Below, piece by piece: positions 60,401-64,000 of a stretch of 64,000 nt of DNA. The position numbers and the translations under genes were made by a program. The notes under the pieces are model-generated. The model saw nothing but the letters and a program-made list of their open reading frames with translations. It was not told the origin of the DNA and made no database searches. Location: assembly GCF_910596095.1 (NCBI RefSeq), contig NC_056535.1:29325505-29389504 (forward strand), read 5' to 3'. The stretch is from Thunnus maccoyii (lineage: Eukaryota > Chordata > Actinopteri > Scombriformes > Scombridae). How positions within the stretch are numbered: position 1 is the first letter of the stretch; every line of letters begins with the position of its first letter.

Positions 60401-63400
60401 GGAAGACAGACAAAAATATAGACAGACGGACAAAAAGAAAGACTGACATACCTGTGGTGGATGGGGGGGTGGGGGAGGAGGGGCATGTGGGAGGGGAACT
60501 GGCTCCAGAACCTGAAGACAGATGAAAACACACACACAAAAAATAAATCATCAATAACTGGCCTGATGGAGGGGAAAAAAATCGAACTCAAAGCTAAACA
60601 ATAAACTGATTCTGAAGCTAACCGCCTGACTAATAACAAGCTACCTAACTAAGACTGTACCTAGTTCTCAACTGGTCACCTAAATATGTAACTAGCTAAC
60701 TTGCCAAGAAAGTATTTCAGTACTATTTTTTCACACAACCTCACTGGTTAATTAGCTAACTAATTAGCTAACCTCTCAGGGTTTTTGTTAGAGTGGTTTT
60801 GCTATGTTGTACATGCTAGCAAACTAACCAAATAAAGAAACAAACACACCAATAAAAACTGTTTATCTATCCAAAACAATACCTAGCAGGCCAACTAGTC
60901 AATTATTAGCTTTAGCTGTAGCACTTATGGTTATTGTAAAACCTTTCGCTCTTTTGTGAGGACAAAAGACTTTACAATAACAGTTACTTACCAGAGTTAT
61001 TGTTATTTCTAACAGAGACATCTTCTTCATTTTCATAAGCAGACTGTCTGGACTTCTGCAAAGACAAACACGACATTGTTTCGACATCCCTGTAACGTTA
61101 CTTCACCACAGAAAACATGCATTATTTTGCCTCTCGTTTGTTTTCTAAAGAACTAGTACACTGCTAAAACTGTGCTAGTTCTTATATACTTGCAGAGTTT
61201 AAGTCTGGCCCCCCTTTCTACACACAACCTTTCTGTAACCCCAAGAAGACAAAGCATTTAATTTCAGTATCTAAAACAGCTGAAACATGTTCTTGTGGAA
61301 GTTTAAATGGGTATCAAATTTAAGTGCCTTGTCATTTTAAGAAAGACAAAACACTGACAGCACATTCCATGAGTCTTAGTCACAGAGGTACTGTTTAATT
61401 ATAGCTGAAGTTATTGTTGTTACAGTCTTTGTATTGTGGTGTGTGGGAGACTTGCTTGTCTACCTTCCTCGCCAAAATCTTCCTCCTCTTCTTCTCCTCC
61501 TCTGAGCCGTGGTGAGACTGAGCTCTGGTCAGCCTCCTGTGCTGATGGAGCTTCAATCAAACATTAATACACAACATTATCCTCTGTACAATAGCAGACT
61601 TTACATTTAAAAGCTGTATTATGCAACATTTTCATAAAACATATCTCAATGTAACATGTGCATCTTCCTAAAGTGGACCTTGGACTGATCAAGCTGATTT
61701 ACATCTAAAAACAACCAGGTGTTTGCAAGTGCTAGCCTCAATGCTAAAGAGCAGAAACATGATGCTTTAACCCCAAAGAGTCAGCATATAAGCACACTGC
61801 TTTATTGAATTAATACATGAAATCAACATTAACCTGCAACTAACTATTTTCATTATCGATTAATCTGCCCATCTTGTTTTGTCTGAGCAACAGTCCAAAA
61901 CCCAGAGATATGGAAGGTACTATAATGTAGGCCAAGAAAAAAAAGCAGTCAAGTCACCCATTTAAGAAGCTCAAACTGTCTGAAAAATGACATAAACAGC
62001 CTATCGATTATCAAAATAGTTGCAGATCAACTAATATATTAATCAACTTGTTGTTTCAGCTCTAGCAGAATATGAGAACACATTCTCTGATTCAATAAAT
62101 GTCTTCAGTGTGCAGGAATCTGCTTTTCTACAAGATACTGACCTCGTTTCAGATGCACCATATTGCCATATGTGCTGATATTGTAATTAAGTGGTGAATA
62201 TTGCCAAACAAATAATCCAATTACTGCAAAACCATACACACAATTAATCTGGGGATTTTGGGGGTCCTGGGAGTCAGACTGACTTATTCAGTTTGTTTGT
62301 AGTTTTGTTTGCAGAATAGAAGCAGCAGTGAAAGAGGAAGGATGTTTGGCTGCAATGACAGAGACGGAGGTAAATGACCTGCCTGCTTTTTGCCACACCT
62401 GGTGAAATCTGGTCTGACTGCACCTGTTAAGAGGCAGCCACCATAGAATGACTACCATTGCTTGTTGGGCTCATACACCTGCCAAACAAGCATTTGTGTC
62501 TTTGTATTTTTAGAGAGAAGGTTTCACGGCTGTCAGACGTTTCCATGAGTCATTACAGGAAGTTCATCTTAAAATGACTCTACAATGATGACAGAACTGA
62601 TTTGTTGTGGTTGCAGCAAGAAAAGAGCCAAACTGCCTCTGTGCAGCAAGTATTATTATATTCACTTTAACTAGAAGGTCACTGATTTTAAATGAAGAGA
62701 TTTGGGGAAAAACTGTTGATGTGCCCTTGAACAAGGAACCATAATGCCTCGAGTGGAGCTGTTCAGTGGTATAAAACAGTAAAATATGTTAAATGAGGTT
62801 AGTGACCCACCACTCTCTGCTCCTCCTGAAGCCTCTTCTCCAGACTCTCCTTGGCCGTCTTCAGCGCCTCCTTTAGCCTGCTGGGAACCTGGATGGGGAT
62901 TCACATATGATGTCATTTTTCTTAATCTTTGTTGTTTTTTTGTTTTTTATCACAACCCTGTGCATGCATGCACAAACTGTCAGAAGTAATACCAAACAGA
63001 GTGTCTCACCTTGATCTGGAGTTTTTCTGAGTGTTGTAGCTGAACGTCACTGAACAGCCTGCAAAACATAAACTGTGACTCACCAGCAACGACAATAATG
63101 ATGCTCTGGTTCCTGCATATTTCCTTTTTTGAAATTCCAGACCTTGCTTTATTTTAAAGAGAATTTTATATACAAGAACCTCGCAACTGTCTTTTTTTGG
63201 TGCATGCACCAAATGCAAATGATATTAACATTTTTCGCTGACTTTAAGTTCTAAAGAGAAACCCAGAACATTTTATATGTGCTAAACACACTATCAATAT
63301 ATCAATTACTACTGGTCCCAGTCTGTAGAGTTCATTGCAACATAGGCTGAGGACAAAATTTAGAAAGTATAATATGAGCTTTAGTGTGGATGGAAGGACA

Positions 63401-63835
63401 CAATGAAGAGAAAAGACATATTCAGATTTAGACATCTTAGTGTGTATTACACACACAACAATGTGTCACTGTGTCACTGCTCTATGTTAGTGTCATTCTT
63501 GTATCTGTTACTTAAAACATTAACTCACGGTGTCTGAATGAGCTGCGACACTGTTGGCATCCCGCTCTTACAGGCCTCTGTGGACAGAATGGACTGCAGC
63601 ACTGACACTGAACACACACAAACACACAAAAAATCAACAGATCACATAGGGACACTTTTGGACATTTCAGTAATGTATACATATGAAGAGTGTGAATGTG
63701 TTTGTGTGTATACGGACCCACAGCGGTGTAGGGGACAGTGGGGTATTGATCGACGGGGACGCTGTCTGGTGGTCGGCCGTACGTCATCTCGTACAGTAAG
63801 TGTCCGAAGCAGAAGACGTCGATGCTCTCTGTTGT
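53147..63835 (-). CDS. pxk: PX domain-containing protein kinase-like protein (PXK), C-terminal part
   Basis: PXK is a PX-domain pseudokinase-type protein of endosomal trafficking and Na,K-ATPase or actin association. Eight exons, 5' to 3' on the - strand: 63718-63835, 63529-63607, 63010-63058, 62811-62888, 61464-61550, 60992-61055, 60452-60511, 53147-53343 (stop TGA at 53147-53149). Phases join to 732 nt, 243 residues. The first visible exon is kinase subdomain IX (SIDVFCFGHLLYEMTYGRPP). Next come ACKSGMPTVSQLIQTP, a charged helical stretch (TAKESLEKRLQEEQ), HRRLTRAQSHHGSEEEKKRR, a Ser/Pro block (SGASSPPTCPSSPTPPSTT), a polyproline run and a WH2-like end (RTALLSSIQTFSKGKLKKAK). The PX and N-terminal kinase exons lie beyond the right edge. 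The splice donor after 63718 is the weak GTCCGT, but the joined residues (AVVSVLQS) match the family. Confidence 0.94.
53344..54218. other. Start of the long last pxk intron region, unassigned
   Basis: Intronic in pxk (between its last two coding exons). No exon or repeat boundary is recognised. Confidence 0.4.
54219..54549 (-). repeat. AT-rich dispersed element, copy 6 (most complete)
   Basis: Ends TGAGCTGCAACTAATGATTA and TTATTGTTGTAGCTCA are inverted repeats. The core TCTTTAAATGTCTTATTTTG, then CCAACAGCCTAAAACCC, is the reverse complement of copies at 26.6 and 48.3 kb. Intronic in pxk. Confidence 0.7.
54550..55578. other. pxk intron, unassigned
   Basis: A 121-codon open frame on the - strand (54725-55090) has no domain and no splice support. 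Nothing else is identified. Confidence 0.4.
55583..55924. mobile_element. piggyBac-like MITE with TTAA duplication
   Basis: TTAA flanks the element on both sides (55579-55582 and 55925-55928). Ends AGGTGCACTATGTAAC and TTACACAGTGCACCT are inverted repeats of about 14 bases. No coding capacity. It lies in the last pxk intron. Confidence 0.75.
55929..57390. other. pxk intron, unassigned
   Basis: AT-rich with an A-run near 57278. No exon is supported. Confidence 0.4.
57391..57444. repeat. (GACA)n microsatellite
   Basis: A GACA/AGAC tetranucleotide run. Related short GACA runs occur near 60147-60163 and, interrupted, at 60350-60430, all inside pxk introns. Confidence 0.85.
58345..58520. repeat. 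Relative of the dispersed repeat at 45.08-45.90 kb
   Basis: It shows the order TTTGACATTTTAGGAGAAAG, GATCGATATCAATATCATGT, TTAGTTTAGCTAAGAGCAAA and AACAGGAGGAAACAGCAGAC. This is the same family order as the split repeat, here uninterrupted. Confidence 0.6.
58521..59300. other. pxk intron, unassigned
   Basis: It contains a short (CAT)n run at 59147-59163. No coding exon is recognised here; the long open frame across 58962-59780 owes its length to the purine repeat. Confidence 0.4.
59311..59730. repeat. Long polypurine tract, GGAGA/GGAGAA-type repeat
   Basis: About 420 bases are almost purely A and G on the + strand, built of GGAGA, AGGAGG and AGAGGAGA units. Two to three higher-order blocks are visible (AGACAAGAGGAGAGGGGAGG recurs near 59415 and 59567). 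The pxk transcript would carry the complementary pyrimidine-rich strand. Long Arg/Glu-rich and Ser/Leu-rich open frames here are repeat artefacts. Confidence 0.92.
59781..60008. mobile_element. Short MITE with TTAA-type flanks
   Basis: Ends AAGGATTAGTCTGGTGATAT and ATCATCAGACTAGTACT are inverted repeats flanked by TTAA (59777-59780 and about 60009-60012). The end sequence resembles that of the foldback MITE at 45169-45799, suggesting one family. Confidence 0.6.
61551..61829. other. pxk intron, unassigned
   Basis: Non-coding with no recognisable element. Confidence 0.4.
61830..62064 (-). repeat. AT-rich dispersed element, copy 7
   Basis: It runs from CTGCAACTAACTATTTTCAT through TGTTTTGTCTGAGCAACAGT, then CCCAGAGATATGGAAGG, to TTGTTGTTTCAGCTCTAG. 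Same family as 54219-54549, but shorter. Intronic in pxk. Confidence 0.65.
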
Positions 63836-64000
63836 CTGTAGACACACACACACACAATATTCATCTCATAAACCTTCAAAGTATGTTTTAGATATTTATG
63901 GATCACTTTTTCTGATGTCTTTCAAAGCAACACGGGCTAATTTATCCAAGATTAAAAAAACTCTAAGAGGTTATTTTAGCCTCTCTCAGCTGTTTTGACA

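Overview
The window looks like teleost fish nuclear DNA, probably from a spiny-rayed lineage (inference). Genes are split by GT-AG introns and encode vertebrate-type proteins. The non-coding DNA is crowded with cut-and-paste DNA elements and their short derivatives: Tc1-like, hAT-like (8-bp target duplications), TTAA-flanked piggyBac-like and foldback elements. No prokaryotic operon, CRISPR array, rRNA or intact tRNA is visible.

Layout. (1) 1-5.5 kb, + strand: the 3' part of an unrecognised gene with a highly acidic C-terminus. Its introns hold two copies of a foldback repeat, one split by a Tc1-like transposon. (2) 5.5-10.9 kb: gene-free, with a decayed minisatellite and two hAT-like elements with clear target duplications. 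(3) 10.96-20.97 kb, - strand: complete pdhb, the mitochondrial pyruvate dehydrogenase E1 beta subunit, 11 coding exons and 360 residues, with a CCAAT-containing upstream region near 21.0-21.1 kb. (4) 21.1-29.6 kb: gene-free repeats. (5) 29.63-42.57 kb, + strand: a complete 12-exon gene whose exons join in frame into a 600-residue secreted protein with VWD, C8, EGF-like and ZP domains (alpha-tectorin-like) and a furin-type site near its end. (6) 42.6-53 kb: gene-free, with nested and foldback elements. (7) 53.15-63.84 kb, - strand: the last eight coding exons of pxk, from kinase subdomain IX to a proline-rich tail and a WH2-like motif. The 5' part lies beyond the right edge. A 7-kb last intron contains a 0.45-kb polypurine GGAGA tract.

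The genes do not form one pathway. PDHB is central carbon metabolism, PXK is a trafficking and cytoskeletal pseudokinase, and the ZP protein is an extracellular matrix or mucus-type glycoprotein. The most interesting points are the compact tectorin-like gene lying between pdhb and pxk, the unassigned acidic gene, and several cleanly datable nested insertions. I found no clearly new biological system. All coordinates come from reading splice sites by eye and checking that phases join.
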